The notes: generated by a model not told the origin, from the letters alone. A stretch of DNA of 64,000 nt from Trichoplax adhaerens (GCF_000150275.1 NW_002060946.1:4253035-4317034), one strand, 5' to 3'; shown: positions 1-13,300, numbered from the stretch's first letter. Numbers and translations: made by a program.

Positions 1-1643
1 TGTAGACTGTTAGAATATCGAACAGTTATTCTTGAACTATTTGGGCAGAATATAGATTGATCAATATACAGCAGATACCCATGCAAAATTCATTGAACCA
101 CTTCCTCTTGCATCATAATGATATTGCAGTTTTTAGATTTGCACGAATAGAGTATTACATGGGGAAGTGATTTTTTTTATGAACTAGTTTGGTAGAACAT
201 GGATTGGTCAAGATAGATACTAATGCAACATTAATGGAGTTCCTTCCTCTTGCCTAGAATCTTATGATTGTAGTTCGTCATTTTTTGGACGAAAAAAGTA
301 GAATAAGAAGGAAATGATTTCACCAATGACTCTAGCCATGAAATTTGTCTACCGGTCAGATAAAAGGTCAGAAACTTTGCTACTGAAATACCCCTACTTA
401 TTCAAGCCTTCCGCATAGTTTTCTTTTTACATGCGCTTGATAGTTTTATGAAAAACTTCTAAATAAACAACGGAAATCAAGCAATGATTATCCAGTCAAA
501 ATATTCCCACTGGAGGTAAGTGATGAATACGATACTATATAGAGTAATGTGGTAATTTCATATATAATTGATCACCAAAACATTAAGGCAACGATGGCTT
601 CAATTTTAAATACTAGATGATGCCTGTAGTCTATGGATTTATAGACGCGCTTACTCGTATCTTAAAGTTGTTGTTATAATATACATGTACAGTTCCCTAC
701 ACCGTTTCCGTGAAATGTCCAAAGCCAATCAACGATACAGTATAGCTATCGATTCGTAACTGTAAACAAGGACTCCAGCATCATCAAGGATTGCCTGCAA
801 TCTCCTATTTTCAATACCTTTGTTCGTCACCTATGGAAAGAGTAACAACTTTCAAATTGCCCTACTGGCGTAGGATCAAATCGTCCACACAGAAGCAATG
901 TCGTTGTGTTATTTAGCGATTTGCAGTATTCAGAATTAAAAGTACTACCCAATACTTTGACTGTCAGTAAGGAAATTACATGTCGATATAGATTCAATAT
1001 CATTCAATTATTTTACAGTTCACCTTTGACCATGGTATTGTCGTTCAAAGTGAAAGAAAATTTCTCCTATCTACCGTACAAAAAATGCTCCAAAAGTACG
1101 ACTAGCCATCGTTTTGACTGCCAGCGAAAAATTTGCATGTCAGCATAGAGTCCATTTCTGCATAAATGTCCTATCGTTAACTGATAGCGCTTTTATGGTT
1201 GATAAATATATTTCATCCAGATAGTTTACGTATGTGGAATTGACATAATTATAATAACAGACTTTTTACTGCCATAATTAATTAATTACACGTCATGCAG
1301 ATACAGTACATGTAGTGCATGCCAAATAAACTCCACGGTCTTATTCTCATTTTATTTCACATTTGAAAGGTATTTTAGCTTGCAAGCGATCGAAATACAA
1401 TATTTATTGTATCTACCAAATGAACGTAGCAGCACATCAATGAACAGCAATCATAATGGATGAAATTAGCTCATTTTCAATATACCGTATATTCAGTAAG
1501 GGATGAAGAAGTAGGTAATCAGTATAATGGGGACATTGTACAATTTCAGTTGCTGGTCTCTCCAATCTACAGTATTAATTAAAATACAGTCATCATCAAG
1601 CGAAAATGCGTCTAGTATGCATAACACATTTTTGCTATCAAAA
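1..1643. other. intergenic, no gene recognised
   Basis: This AT-rich stretch has no convincing coding pattern, splice-linked exon chain or repeat cluster on either strand. The open frames in it are short and look random in composition. It lies downstream of the possible small membrane-protein gene on the minus strand. Confidence 0.5.
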
Positions 1644-2299
1644 CTATTCGTCATCGTCATAAAATAACTGGTTTATCCAGAATAGAAAGGCAATTGATAC
1701 TGTTGCAATATTTATTACTACACAGTACAGTACTTTAGAAACCTTTAAGCTAACGATTTGTAATCTAATCTTGTTGACGTCAAGAGCATACCAAGTAATC
1801 GCTAGATAACTGCCACAGATTAATTGGGTACACGTCAGTAGTACTGTACTGTATGGTATCATTATCGTCCATAAAAATAGAAAGAAAATGAAAATTTATT
1901 TGTGCTACTCTGTATTATTATCTTGCAATGTAATGCAAGGTTTTACCCAGTGACGATTTTTACTGTATTATCACTAAAGTGATGAAAGTATAAACTGATT
2001 TTATTGAAAATTGCTAACTGGCTACATACCTGGAGCAAAATATTTTACGTTACAAATGGCAACGATTTTATAATCCAATTTGGGTCCATATTCGTCCTCT
2101 GAATCACCTCTCGCTTTGATCGATAAAAGAGCACTTTGTACTAGTGAGAACAACATTGCCCAGTGGCCATTTTCTAACCTTGGTATTAAGAGATTTTTCT
2201 TTGGTTTCGATACATTTAACTCACAATGATTACGCAGAATATTTGATTCACGACTGAATTTGTAGTTTACCTTGATTTTGCGTAAACCATGGCCTCCAT
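1644..2299 (-). CDS. possible three-exon small membrane protein, unrecognised
   Basis: Three exons chain in frame with GT-AG sites: 2271-2299 (ATG at 2299), 2030-2178 and 1644-1843. They give 125 residues ending in an acidic DDDE tail. The last exon carries two hydrophobic stretches, around VLLTCTQLICGSYLAITWYA and VLYCVVINIATVSIAFLFWI, which look like membrane segments. The middle exon has a weaker hydrophobic run near WAMLFSLVQSALLSI. Total length 378 nt divides by three, and every junction phase agrees (2+1, then 1+2). I do not recognise the family. The first exon is very short, so the true start could lie elsewhere. Its neighbour on the same strand is a MARVEL tetraspan, but the two proteins do not look related. 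The evidence is splice logic and hydrophobicity only. Confidence 0.42.
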
Positions 2300-3903
2300 T
2301 ATAAAGTTAAAACGCAGAGGTATATTTCGACTTCTATTTTTTAACATTTCTCGTTGATTAAACACCAATTCATACAGGTCATCGTTGCGTTATCACTTTA
2401 GCTTAGAAGATTTCCACCTTGCATTTTAGCGACAATGCTAATTCCAAGTCTGTACAGTAACAGGTGTAGGCTGGAGGTAATATAGGGCGTCTAATCCTTT
2501 CGGTTTACTGGGTCTATTTCTATTTGATGATTGCAAAAGTCTACACTTGCCTAGCAGAGCCTCCCTTCCTAAAACTCAGTAGTGAGCTTATATCGATAAC
2601 TAACGAAGAGTTATGAACATCTAGTGGGATTCAAATATTTAAAAATTATCGTCCCAATTCTTCACTGTCAGTAGAGGTTGCTGCAAGGCTTACGGTGCTT
2701 GTACTTTATATCTCTAACTAGTAATTTAGTTGTGATAAGCCGTGTAGGTTCACTGCTGTTCGCCAAGCAAAATTTACCACATTATGCAGCTAAAGTTAAA
2801 TAAATAAGATGAGAGAACTAGGCAAGCTATGGCTGATGCAAGCTTGGCTTGGGAAAGAATGAATTTGGATTTGGCGATATCCGAGTGTCCGTTCGTCTAC
2901 TGTAAATCCGGCGCTTTACAGATCACCCATACTCTCCGCACATGGACCGAAATGGAAAGGATGTTGGAAAAAATTCCTGCTAAAATTCGCTACTTATACC
3001 TTAAGCAGTAGAGAATATTCTACCTCTGTGGACGAAATTGATTTTTAAGCGCAAGAATTTGTCGAGATGGATAAATTCGTGCATGCATCCATAATTTTAT
3101 GCTAAAAGCATATTAATAACATCACGGATAAGGAGATTAAAGGGAACGAGCACTAATGCATCTTTCAGAAATTGCAACGCATTAGGAGATCGCTGAATAA
3201 AATCACCAAATTCACGACGACGTTAGGATTCATATTTTTTATTATGGTTATCATTACTATCGAGTACAGTAGTGTAAAGATTTTAAAATTTATACGTAGA
3301 TGATAATAGGCATCAGCCTTTCCCTTTAGGGCATATTGGTAGCCTGTTGCTTCGTGCTAACTAAATAAATTATGGACCGTATTTATAGTGACATTATATA
3401 GTCGACTATGCTCATCGTTCATAGAATATGTTTGCTATTATTTTAATTGCAATGCAAGTGTTGCACCGGCTAATAATAAATAATAATAGTAACGTCTACA
3501 CTACATACTGTTCACATCACGGTTTGTCGGTTTCTACATACCAATTCTTGGATTGGTAGCACTTGTAAATATCAATTCGGATTCAACATTTCTGCATTAG
3601 TTATAATTCTGTTCATAGATTAAAGATTGCAATACCGTTCCTACTAGTACTGTATAATATGAATATGAGGTAGTAATTGTACGCTTACCTACAGTATTAG
3701 CTGTATTATATTATGCTTACACTAAACGGAATACTAACAATGGCGCAATATCTACCGGGAATAGAAATATTTTCGCATCTATAATATCATCTTGCGCCTT
3801 CATAATGACGAAAACATAGTGATACTAAAAGCTTCATACTTAATGGCAATTTAGCTACTGGTACTACCTATAAATGCTACGAAAAAGAAATGACTAGTTT
3901 CAG
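2300..3903. other. intergenic between small membrane-protein gene and MARVEL gene
   Basis: Apart from the doubtful 60-codon frame at 2829-3011, nothing coding or repetitive stands out. The part nearest 3904 should hold the 3' UTR of the minus-strand MARVEL gene. Confidence 0.4.
2829..3011 (+). CDS. hypothetical 60-aa ORF, possibly a fragment
   Basis: An ATG-initiated frame of 60 codons whose codon choice and slightly higher GC look more coding-like than the DNA around it. It is rich in charged and aromatic residues and shows no signal peptide, membrane segment or known motif. No splice-linked partner exon was found on either side. It could be a real small gene, a terminal exon, or a remnant of a mobile element. 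No function is proposed. Confidence 0.22.
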   Translation: MADASLAWERMNLDLAISECPFVYCKSGALQITHTLRTWTEMERMLEKIPAKIRYLYLKQ

Positions 3904-6714
3904 TTAAACAGGCGTTTTAGGATATTGTGAAGGAGTGGGCTTATTCAACATTTTTTCTTTGTAGTATTGCTTGCCGTACAGTATACTATCGACTAAAAAT
4001 AACAGCATGGTCAGGAATCCAAATGCCTAAAAAAATAGTTCATTATTAGATCGACATAAAATGATTATTATACGCACTTGATAATGATCATGTCTATCGT
4101 TTATGATACATTAAATACAGATATACTTTATACCCTGTTACTTGATGTGTTGGATAAATAATTTATGACAATTATAGTAAATAGTTCGTTGTGAAATTCA
4201 CCACCGCAAGCAATGGTGTCTACAAGCATTCAGAAGCTGTTCGCTTTTCGAAAAGTACCTACTCTAACAGTTTCACCATCCAGTAACATTTTACGACTGA
4301 ATAGTGATTTTTTAGTCCGGCTTACTGTATCAACTTCGTTGTAATGTACCATTGTCTTACTATACTATTTCGTCCGTTGAACTAGTATCACCGACCAGCA
4401 TTTACCATCGTCAATTTTACTAATACAACGAAACGATAAGTTAATTATAAAAGTCATTAGGAAATACTACAAACCGATGCAGTCTCCAAGATTCCTTGCC
4501 AATCATCCCAAGAACCTGGCACGGTAACAGTGATATTGGCTATTAAGGAAGAGCCAACTAACCAGAAAATGACCATAACTGCTGAGATAATTGAATTCTG
4601 CAAGAAATAGGATTAATCGATCAGATAAATCTCGTTTCTACATAGCAAAACGAAGCCTTCGTGTCTCAATCACATCGGATATTCACAATCGTACTAGTTT
4701 ATTGTAATTTCCAGTAGGATATTAAAGAAAAGATGAAATCAACGACAATTAGCAAGTGATGACTTTATAATTACAGTTCAATTTGCAAAATAGATTCGCT
4801 AATATTTACTTACAAACGTTAGCCAATGAGAACTAGAGGCAATTGCAAGGTTTTTGTACGCAGCTACAATATGTATTGCACAATCGGCGGTACAATATAG
4901 CCATGTTATGACGCCAGTAAATATAAAGAAGCCGACATCATTAGGTCTAATGGTATAATGTGGCATGTGTTGATACTTTGATCTCCAGGATGCTGTCAGA
5001 CAAAACGATAGGAAGCTAAACATCTTGGAAAATAAAGGTAGTTTAAATTAATATATTGTACGCATAAGAGTGCATTACGACTGGTCATCTTCACCCAGTT
5101 TGCTATTACCAATACAGCAATGCGAGCAAAATGATAGCAATTAAACAGATACTGATGAAATAGAGTGGATGCATTTAATTCTTGCTCCTATGATGTCCTT
5201 CATCTTTTCATTTGGGCACATTTGGTATTCTGTCGATTTGAATTTTTACATCTTTCAACCTTTACTAGACGATACTACAACGCATTGCATGCAAACGTTT
5301 GGTATAAAATCGGTTTAGGATTTCTACTATGCTCTGTACGTATGAAGCGCAATAAATAAAATTTTAATCAAATTAATACATGTAAATGAAAACCTAGTGC
5401 CATGACAAGTTGATATCTCGACTTTGTAAATGCATTCATTCGATGTCAAGACGCAGCTGCTTGTCATCGCCAATTTACGCATATTCTTAAACTTGTTCTG
5501 TATAATGTACAAGTAGTCATGTAGACTCAGTGTATATACAGTATATACCTTGAGAACGTGTGTGTATGCATGTATTACTAAATTTAGTAACTCCATCATT
5601 TAGCAACAAAGAAGTCGTGCGTTCAAATATGAGACAGGGTCATGAAATGGAAGAAATCTTGCATGAGACTACTAGTCTTACTGCAGAATTCATGACAGTC
5701 CTATACGCAGCAGTAGTGTACACAGGTATCTGACTACAAGAGCGTATATTGTGTGATGCTGTATGGGGCGCTGTACAGTATCATATAACACATTGCAATT
5801 TAGCGCTGGCGAGCTTAACCCTATGCTAAACTTTCCAGCAGTTAAAGATTGCTTTGCAGCATACTCAAATGCTTACTAGATTTGTATATAAATATATATT
5901 ACTCTCTATCGCTATGAATGATGCAGCAGTCATGATCATCGGTGTATTCAAAATGGCTTTACAGTCTATTGCAAATGTCCTGTATGGCCATATCAAAATA
6001 GAATAAAATGAGTTTCAACTTGTTGTACCGAATTTCAGACAGACACGAATTTCGCATAACAATTGGTACGAACAGTAAAGAATGATACTAATGATATATT
6101 AGGATCATTGTAGAATAGAAAAATGCGCGTACGACGATAATTATAATTGATGTGAAGAATATGCATTCAAGAGGTCCTACGCGTACTTGAAAAGTATGCA
6201 AGCTCATAAGCTCAACAAGTCAATCTGACGGACTTTTTATATCTCGTACGCGTGGTGGTACTTACTGTCTTGATTGGACAGTATCGCTCTATGATACTAA
6301 TCATGATAAAATGATTACACTTCTATGATCATTACAAGCAAATATTGGATGTTTTGAAGCATACGATATCAATGTAAGTTGATCATAGAGCATTATTGGT
6401 CGTCCAATTGAAATCGGTGTACTATACTACTCGTGTACTTTAGAAATTACCAATTCTAGGATTTTAAGTATTCCTTCAATTTTTCGACAATACTGCCAAC
6501 CTACGACAATGGACTTCCTAATTGGGAACTCAGGAATGCCTTCGCCATTTCTGTTAGGGTCGTCAATAACTGTGGTTACTATTTGCTCTTGACTTTGATT
6601 TGGATCGGGAATTTGGGCCTCAGCTTGTATCACTGGTCCTTCCCTCAATGGAGGCTGTTTGGAAGTATCTAATTCATCTTCATTTAATAACTGTTTATGC
6701 GGTATCGACATCAC
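3904..6714 (-). CDS. MARVEL-domain tetraspan membrane protein
   Basis: Four exons, all joined in phase 0: 6451-6714, 4814-5023, 4475-4597 and 3904-4026, encoding 239 residues. The cytosolic N-terminus (about 75 residues) is polar and Pro/Gln-rich. A basic pre-membrane segment (RKIEGILKILEL) is completed across the first junction by MFSFLSFCLTASW to form TM1. TM2 is VGFFIFTGVITWLYCTADC, TM3 is SAVMVIFWLVGSSLIANI and TM4 is AFGFLTMLLFLVDSILYG, followed by a short Lys/Pro-rich tail. The TM3 and TM4 signatures are typical of the MARVEL superfamily (CKLF-like, plasmolipin, synaptophysin/synaptogyrin), whose members act in vesicle trafficking and membrane apposition. I cannot assign the subfamily by eye. 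The first intron is about 1.4 kb. The protein was found only by joining exons, as no single open frame shows it. Confidence 0.85.
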
Positions 6715-6959
6715 GGCTTCCGGTAGAGTATTTGCGATATCGTCACTTAGGCGTAGAGTAATGTTTCAAAATTGCAAAGTTCAGCTCTTCACTGCACAAC
6801 TCTGTAGAAAGAAAAAAATGGAATCCCAGTCGCTTTCAAGTTTCAACCAGTGAGAATCGTTGCCTGTTGATCAAGGTGAAATCTCCTCTGCAGAAATTTT
6901 CAATTTTCACAGCAATGGCAATCACGCTACCATGACGTAAGAGCAGTACAGCTGTGTAA

Positions 6960-7080
6960 TGTGTAGGCAGTATTTTACCGTATTGTACTGTACAAGTCCA
7001 TAGTACTCATAGGGTTAAGACCTTTGATTCTGTACTACAGTACTACGTACGGTAACACGGTAGAGTACAGTATAGGGTTA
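6960..7080. repeat. GTAC-palindrome cluster upstream of the MARVEL gene
   Basis: This stretch has repeated short self-complementary words such as GTACTGTACA, CTACAGTACTACGTAC and GTACAGTATA. It begins about 245 bp upstream of the MARVEL ATG (6714, minus strand). Similar clusters sit near the starts of several conserved genes later in the window. Confidence 0.5.
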
Positions 7081-7950
7081 CCAAACCTTCATTTTTACTT
7101 TGTACTGTAGCGTCTGGCGTACTTTAATGAATCATGGCGATGAAAGTAAACGTCGTAGGTGAATTTAAATGGCAGATTCGTGTAAATGAACTCTTTCTCT
7201 ATCGATTGATATGAAATTTGTTCCAAGAAAAAAATATTGGATCCACCTGTTTGCACAAAAATCATAGAAATTAGCCTGTCCACACTGTACTGTCCTGCAC
7301 AGCATTCCAAAAGTACTACGATAATACTGTAGAGATTTCAAGCTTCTAACCAATTTTACGGGAAAAGTATAGAATATCTAGAGAAATAAGAACCAAATTA
7401 GCATTCTTGAGTTATTAGGCTACAATCAAATATAGAACTTATCTAGTTTGGGCCTGGTTTAGCTTATACAATTATATGTTTTCAGGGTGCCATCGAAAAT
7501 AATCACACAGTATAGTCCACCACTGTACTGTTGGACAGTGGCAGACGAGGGCCTGCAAAAAAGACACTATGCCCGTCTTGTGCAATGGAGTGAAAAGGCA
7601 ACCTGGACCCGATCAAATTGTTGAATTTTCCAAACCCGAAGTGAACGCAATCGCTATACAAACACTGTATTACCACAGAAATTCTGAACTCCAATCCCGC
7701 TCTCGAGTCGGATTGAAATCGGGTTTCAGGTTGATTTTGCACATCCCTGCACGATGCAAAAGAAACTGATACTCGTCTCGACACTATTGTACTCCACTGT
7801 ACTTCAAGGTAGTTTGACCTTGTTGCGAATGGATTACTTTTAAAATGAGTCAAGTTGAGCAACTTTATAAAATGGTAGCATGATGCTTTGACGATGACGC
7901 TGGCCTATGGTGGCTGCAATAGACGTGTTCAGAATTCACCAAATTAACAA

Positions 7951-8002
7951 AAAAAGTCATGCTTAGACAATCCCATATATGCTTGTCAAAGCATGACTTT
8001 TT
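7951..8002. repeat. long hairpin, 20-bp stem
   Basis: The left arm 7951-7970 (AAAAAGTCATGCTTAGACAA) and right arm 7983-8002 are reverse complements apart from one A-A mismatch. They enclose a 12-nt loop (7971-7982). In size it resembles a short foldback element or a pre-miRNA-like hairpin. No expression evidence is available. Confidence 0.7.
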
Positions 8003-9591
8003 ACTATAACTGGTGTACTCTTTGTATATCGCCATCATAGACAGAGTACAGCGGTACTTACCAACGATGAACAACTTGTCATTTGAACTTTTACGGTCAC
8101 ATGAGATAGCTATGAAATACTAGTCTCTGTTAATTATAACTTTGTCATTGCTATTTTTGTAATTATTGTAATTACAGTGACATTTCTGTTGGTACTATCA
8201 GAATCACTGACACTACTGAAAATTCCCCTAATTATACAGTATACCGTAGTAATCATCACCAATAGAATGGTATCGTAAACGCGTGCAAAATGCCCTACTG
8301 CAAAGGCAAAACAAGAAGGTAAATCATTGTGATCGTGCCGCCCACTGTTATTAACAATCACGTCGACATAAAAATTTTCACACACTTTGCTTAACTACTC
8401 TGCAAAACGTACCAAAAATAAATTATGCATTAGCACAGAAAGCTGACAACCAATTAGCTTTCGGTGGTGGAATAAAATGCCTTGGTATGGTATTGGTATA
8501 GCGAGTCTGATATCCACCCTACGTGCGATCAAGTTAGATCAAGTAGACCTGTTGACGATATGATGATGTTGAGTAGAACATCAACTAATATTCTAACTAT
8601 GACAACTTTCATTCGCATGGCATGTGCTACGTAAAATAAATAAATAAAGAAATAGTTTGTCTTGCAGTACTAACGCAGAATAACAGCACAATTCCCGCAA
8701 AGTGCAGGGATCTGTAACGTAAATACTGTCGATTAGGTAGCCTATTTTACAGGAAATTCAAGCTAGTAAATTGAAATAAAAACACTTTTTGCGCTTGCAA
8801 TATTGCTGTATACAGTACGCGTATATTGAAATCTTCAATAGAGGAAAGATTGACTAGCTTATGCCTGCTAGAAAACGTTCAATACCAGTACACTTGTACT
8901 AAACTTGTACGAAATGGGCCAAGTTGACTCGAGAAAAGACTTTTAACGATCGATGTTTGCCAATATCATACAGTTATAATTAATGGTTTACAACTTCAAC
9001 TTAGCAGTCGACAATAAAAACAGAAAGCTACAGATGGTAGAGAGATTCGTCATGACTATTTTTAATTCATAATAAGATACTGTAATACTAGTTTGATCAG
9101 TGCTTTAAATAGTGCGATTATGTATCACCATGTAAATGCCCTTTTTCATTTTATTTGTAAACATAGATTAGACCAGGGTCTGCTGATATCTACCGGACTG
9201 TTGATGAACTATTTTCAACACAGTAAGAGACACGACCCATAATTCAAAACATAAAATGGCAGGATTAATTATTATGTAATTACAATTACCATCAGTCTGC
9301 GGATATCATGCAGTATCATAGTAAGAAAAAATACCTCTATGGCCAGAGCGCTGACTTCTCGTGCAGTCATTTTGCGCGGTTGGGTGTCAAATAGTGGCAT
9401 AGATAGCCTGTACTGTAAATTACTAAGCTTAAGAGTTTATTTTTTCCCCAAGTCATGATTATGCAATAATACTCTTATAGATAGTGGACACGATCACAAC
9501 AGTACTTGGATATTAAATTGGTGTATTCTACTAGTCATGGCAGCACTGGCGTCAAGTCGATTCGTTAACTTACGATTTGGTCCCTAGATAC

Positions 9592-9599
9592 CTATATAA
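9592..9599 (+). promoter_or_regulatory. TATA box of secreted-protein gene 1
   Basis: CTATATAA lies about 93-100 bp before the ATG at 9692. It is preceded by a block (GTCAAGTCGATTCGTTAACT) repeated upstream of the fossil copy near 14221, so the core promoter was duplicated with the gene. Confidence 0.6.
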
Positions 9600-9691
9600 C
9601 TGCGGTCTCCTTCATGCATTGATCCATTCAAATTCACCATTCAAATTGTGGCATACGAAAAAGTTGATCAAGCAAAAGAAAAAGACTGAAA

Positions 9692-10399
9692 ATGGAATTG
9701 CACAAGTATTCATTACTAGTCTTAATCTCTGTTACAGCCATCCTCATTCCAAATTGTCAAAATGCATCAGTAGCAAAGAGATCAGCAACGGATGACGCAG
9801 GGAAACTCACCCATCCAATACAAGCATTCGCAGAAATACTTCAAAAGCTTCCTGATACTTGCAACCTACCTAACTTCAACACTACCGATATTAATCTATT
9901 AGAATATGCTAGAAAAAAAGTTGGAGAATCAAGATTTATAGATGCCGTCACAAAAATGATAATTAGTGATTTGGCTAAAAATAATCAAAAATTATTGTTA
10001 CATCAATTTATTTTATATCCAAAAATTTTGAATACGTCTCTGTCGCTCAGGAATGTATTTATCAACAGGAATAGCAAGAATGCCTCTGTACAAGAATCAA
10101 AAGCATTATTCAGATATTACTTAGCACTAGCTACTAATATAACTGCTAAATTTGATGACAAGATTCTTACAAAGGGAAGTAGAGAATGCAAATCTTTATT
10201 GTTAAAGGCCAATTATGTGATTTATTATGTAAAACAGCTATTTAACTTCAATGAAAACAGTAGCCCTAAATTCCTTATCCAAGACAAAAAAAAATTAGGA
10301 TTTGGCCTTGTTTATATGACATCTCCCCAAAGTGGTATTTCTTCGCGTATGCATCTAGCTTTACTTTATCAAATTTTGGAGGAATTCATCAGCCCGTAG
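9692..10399 (+). CDS. secreted alpha-helical glycoprotein, tandem family member 1
   Basis: An intronless gene for 235 residues. The N-terminus MELHKYSLLVLISVTAILIP is a plausible signal peptide, ending around residue 22-25. The mature part is predominantly helix-forming and contains sequons at FNTTD, LNTSL, KNASV, TNITA and NENSSP. It shares family landmarks with the copies at 17492 and 27185: a Cys-Asn-Leu-Pro followed by a Asn-Thr-Thr sequon, ILYPKIL, NRNSKNASV before a long amphipathic helix, and a C-terminal LLYQILEEF. It keeps only two cysteines in positions shared with the other copies (TCNLP and RECKS), so it is the most diverged intact member. I do not recognise the family. The overall plan (signal peptide, helices, sequons) fits a secreted ligand or defence protein, but no function is shown. 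A TATA box lies about 95 bp upstream of the ATG. Confidence 0.82.
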   Translation: MELHKYSLLVLISVTAILIPNCQNASVAKRSATDDAGKLTHPIQAFAEILQKLPDTCNLPNFNTTDINLLEYARKKVGESRFIDAVTKMIISDLAKNNQKLLLHQFILYPKILNTSLSLRNVFINRNSKNASVQESKALFRYYLALATNITAKFDDKILTKGSRECKSLLLKANYVIYYVKQLFNFNENSSPKFLIQDKKKLGFGLVYMTSPQSGISSRMHLALLYQILEEFISP

Positions 10400-13300
10400 A
10401 ATGGAAGGAGCAATTAACATAACAGAATGAGACGTTACCGATTTCATGCAGAATTATTTAACTTTAAAAAAAACAGTACTTGTAAAACTATGACGCTGTT
10501 TTATTCGGTTTATGTTGAGTTAGCTTCAATAGGGTTATTTCAAATTTTTTTACCTATCTTTTGCTGTTGGTTTGTTTCTTAGCAAGACCAATATAATGTT
10601 CAAGTTATTTGCGTTGTTGACAGATATTATTTTCGCTATGGTATAACTAAAATTAAAATATTGAAAAAGAATAGACAATAATCTACGATAACAATTAGTA
10701 GTTCCTGATTCACATATCCGGCTAACTATTCCGGTATCGATGAAAAGAAAATACTCCGACAGATATCATAGTATATAGGTACATTAAACTTCAATATTTA
10801 GCGTTCTTTAGAATTGCATATTTGTAGCGATGCTTGAAATAGCGTAGCCACGTAAATATCAATGCCGGTTTGCATTCAAATTTAAAGTAATACAGTGTTA
10901 CGTACGTCAACTAGTTCTCGTCTACAACTTCGAAATGAAGCCGAATGCAAATTTGATAAATTTTTATTTACATTATAACATTGAATTATATGAGCTCAAA
11001 TATAATGTGTATGAAAAAGGTGCTTAATGTCGCACCGTGACCTGCAAATCAATAAAGTCAATATTCAATAAAAATATGCTAAACAGGATTCTGAAAATTA
11101 ATGAATGATATAGTTGCCAGTATAATTACGATTAGTTACACGTAATTATAGCATTATGGTTTATAATATTTTAAATTCTTATCTTGTTTATGGTAAAATA
11201 TTATTACCGATTAATATAATAAACTTCTTTGCTGTCTCTATTTTACAAGTATCAGCTAATCGCACACCCCACTAGTGATACTTCGTCCACTTAACTTATA
11301 CTCAGTAAATTCTCAGTTAATTATGCAGATACAGAGTATTATATTTTAGTTAGAATGAAGATAAATATAATGCTTATTAAGCACATAAAATGTTCGTAAG
11401 ACGCCTTAATAATGAGATAAAAATTAATTAAACAAATGGTAGTCAAATATTACTTCGTTCTAATGAAGAGCATACTGACTCCAAAGTCTGAAGTACGGTG
11501 CATTTCAATTAAAATGATTAAAGATGATTTATTGATTTAAATGACAACGCAGACATACCATCCAAACGTTTTCCAGGAAATTTTTGATAAAATTCAAAAT
11601 TGGCAATTTATATTTATGTGCACAATTATTATAATACTCTATAATAGGAAAAATTAAACGGTCTGCTTTATGTTTTATAACAATGACAATGTTTTTATGA
11701 TATGTATTAGGACTCAAGCACAGTGTAATAAGTTAGCAAGTTATGAAAATATTTGCATGTATATGAGAAAATCACACTTAGCTGAAAAGTTACCGTAGTA
11801 CCACTGCATTATACTCCCAGTGTTCTAAATATTACTGCATTGCTAGCAATTGCATATCTTGTTTGATATAGCCTCAGTCATAGTATTTTAAGAAATCAGC
11901 GTGCTCTGCACTATTACAGTAAAGAAAGTAAATTTTTCCCTTTTACGTTTTTCAACAGCAACGTTGTTGAATAATAGGCGTAAGGACTTAAGCCTAGTGT
12001 AAATCAGCAAGTAATTAAAACATTCACATATACAGTATGGTACAAGAAAAGAAAAAATAATAAAAGACAATAATAATATCACACTTAGTTGGAAGCTATT
12101 GTGATAAATTTTTGAACACGATAATAAATAATTAATCTATAGAATATTAAAATAATAATTTTTGTGAGTCTGTATTAATGTAAATGTGTGTGTGCTTTAC
12201 GGTACATGGTGCGGTAAATTGCAGGAAATTAACCTAAATTCGTAGAGATGTTTCAACACACGCCCATTTTACGACTAATATTATGTTTTAATCTAATTCT
12301 ACGCTTACTCTGTCAAACTTTACCAGATAAAATAAATATACCTGATAATTTAAGCATTGATCAATATAGAATTAAGCTATGCAGTTTAAGGTGACGAATG
12401 GTGTAGCTAGTAATACTTATCATTATCATAATATTATAGTAATTCCTTATATTGTAATAATAAGTACAGTGTGTTAATATAACATTGACCATCATAATGT
12501 GCGCCAAAGCATAATTATCGAGGAATCAAAGACCCCAAACCATTAGAAATGGATCTATACTCAAGAAAATCCCCCTTTTTGCGGTGGGAGGATGTCGTAA
12601 ATAAATAATAACTAATAATAATGAGTAATAATACGAATTACCTTTCTGTACAGCAATATTACTGTATTGTAATACTATTTACTATCTACGTTGAAGCTGT
12701 TGCATGTGTATTCCGATGTGATTTACCGCAATTATGTGAAACGACAAAACGCCGTTGTTAGTGTTTAGAAATGTTATGAAAGCGTACATTATATTGAAAA
12801 TAGGACTTCCTTGTTCTTCTCCTTCCTCAAGTATTTTATCATTAAATTTAATCCCGATGAATGATCAAATAAAGGCAAAAGCCCTATACAAGAAAAGACG
12901 CAATTCTACGATTCAGGTTATTGCAGATTGTTGGGAGTAAACAAGAGATCTAACGGTCTGCCAAAATTGAAATGTGTGAGATTATTTGACATATAGTAAC
13001 TACTCGTCATAATTATGTATTATGACATGGACTACTAGATGATATATCTAATAGTTTATAGTTTTGTATACTGCATGCTAAAGTTCTGAAGTTGTTTGCT
13101 TGCTAATGATACATAGCTAGAACCGAGTTAAATGATAGTGATCGGAGTATAGCATTTAGGGTGCTGAAAATGCCCACGCTTGCACCATAACTTTCCAGGT
13201 GCGGTATTTTTACTTTAAAATAATCATTTTAGCTGTGTAAGTACAGTATCATTACAAGTTCTGCGATTGTTTTCTAGCATATTCTAAGCAGGCCATCGGG

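Larger units (their letters stand above)
6715..9590. other. intergenic before the secreted-protein array
   Basis: No spliced or unspliced gene could be supported. The stretch holds the palindrome cluster near 7 kb, a GC-richer patch around 7540-7770 with an open frame on each strand, the hairpin at 7951-8002, and otherwise AT-rich DNA. Confidence 0.45.

Noticed and set aside
1644-1843. Possible ELOVL-type fatty acid elongase C-terminus
   Set aside because: A faint resemblance of one membrane segment to elongases fails because the histidine box and the other membrane segments are missing.
7503-7862. 119-codon open frame on the minus strand with a partly overlapping frame on plus (7569-7769)
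   Set aside because: It lies in a GC-richer patch, which lengthens chance frames. There is no recognisable domain, no splice partner and no consistent codon pattern.
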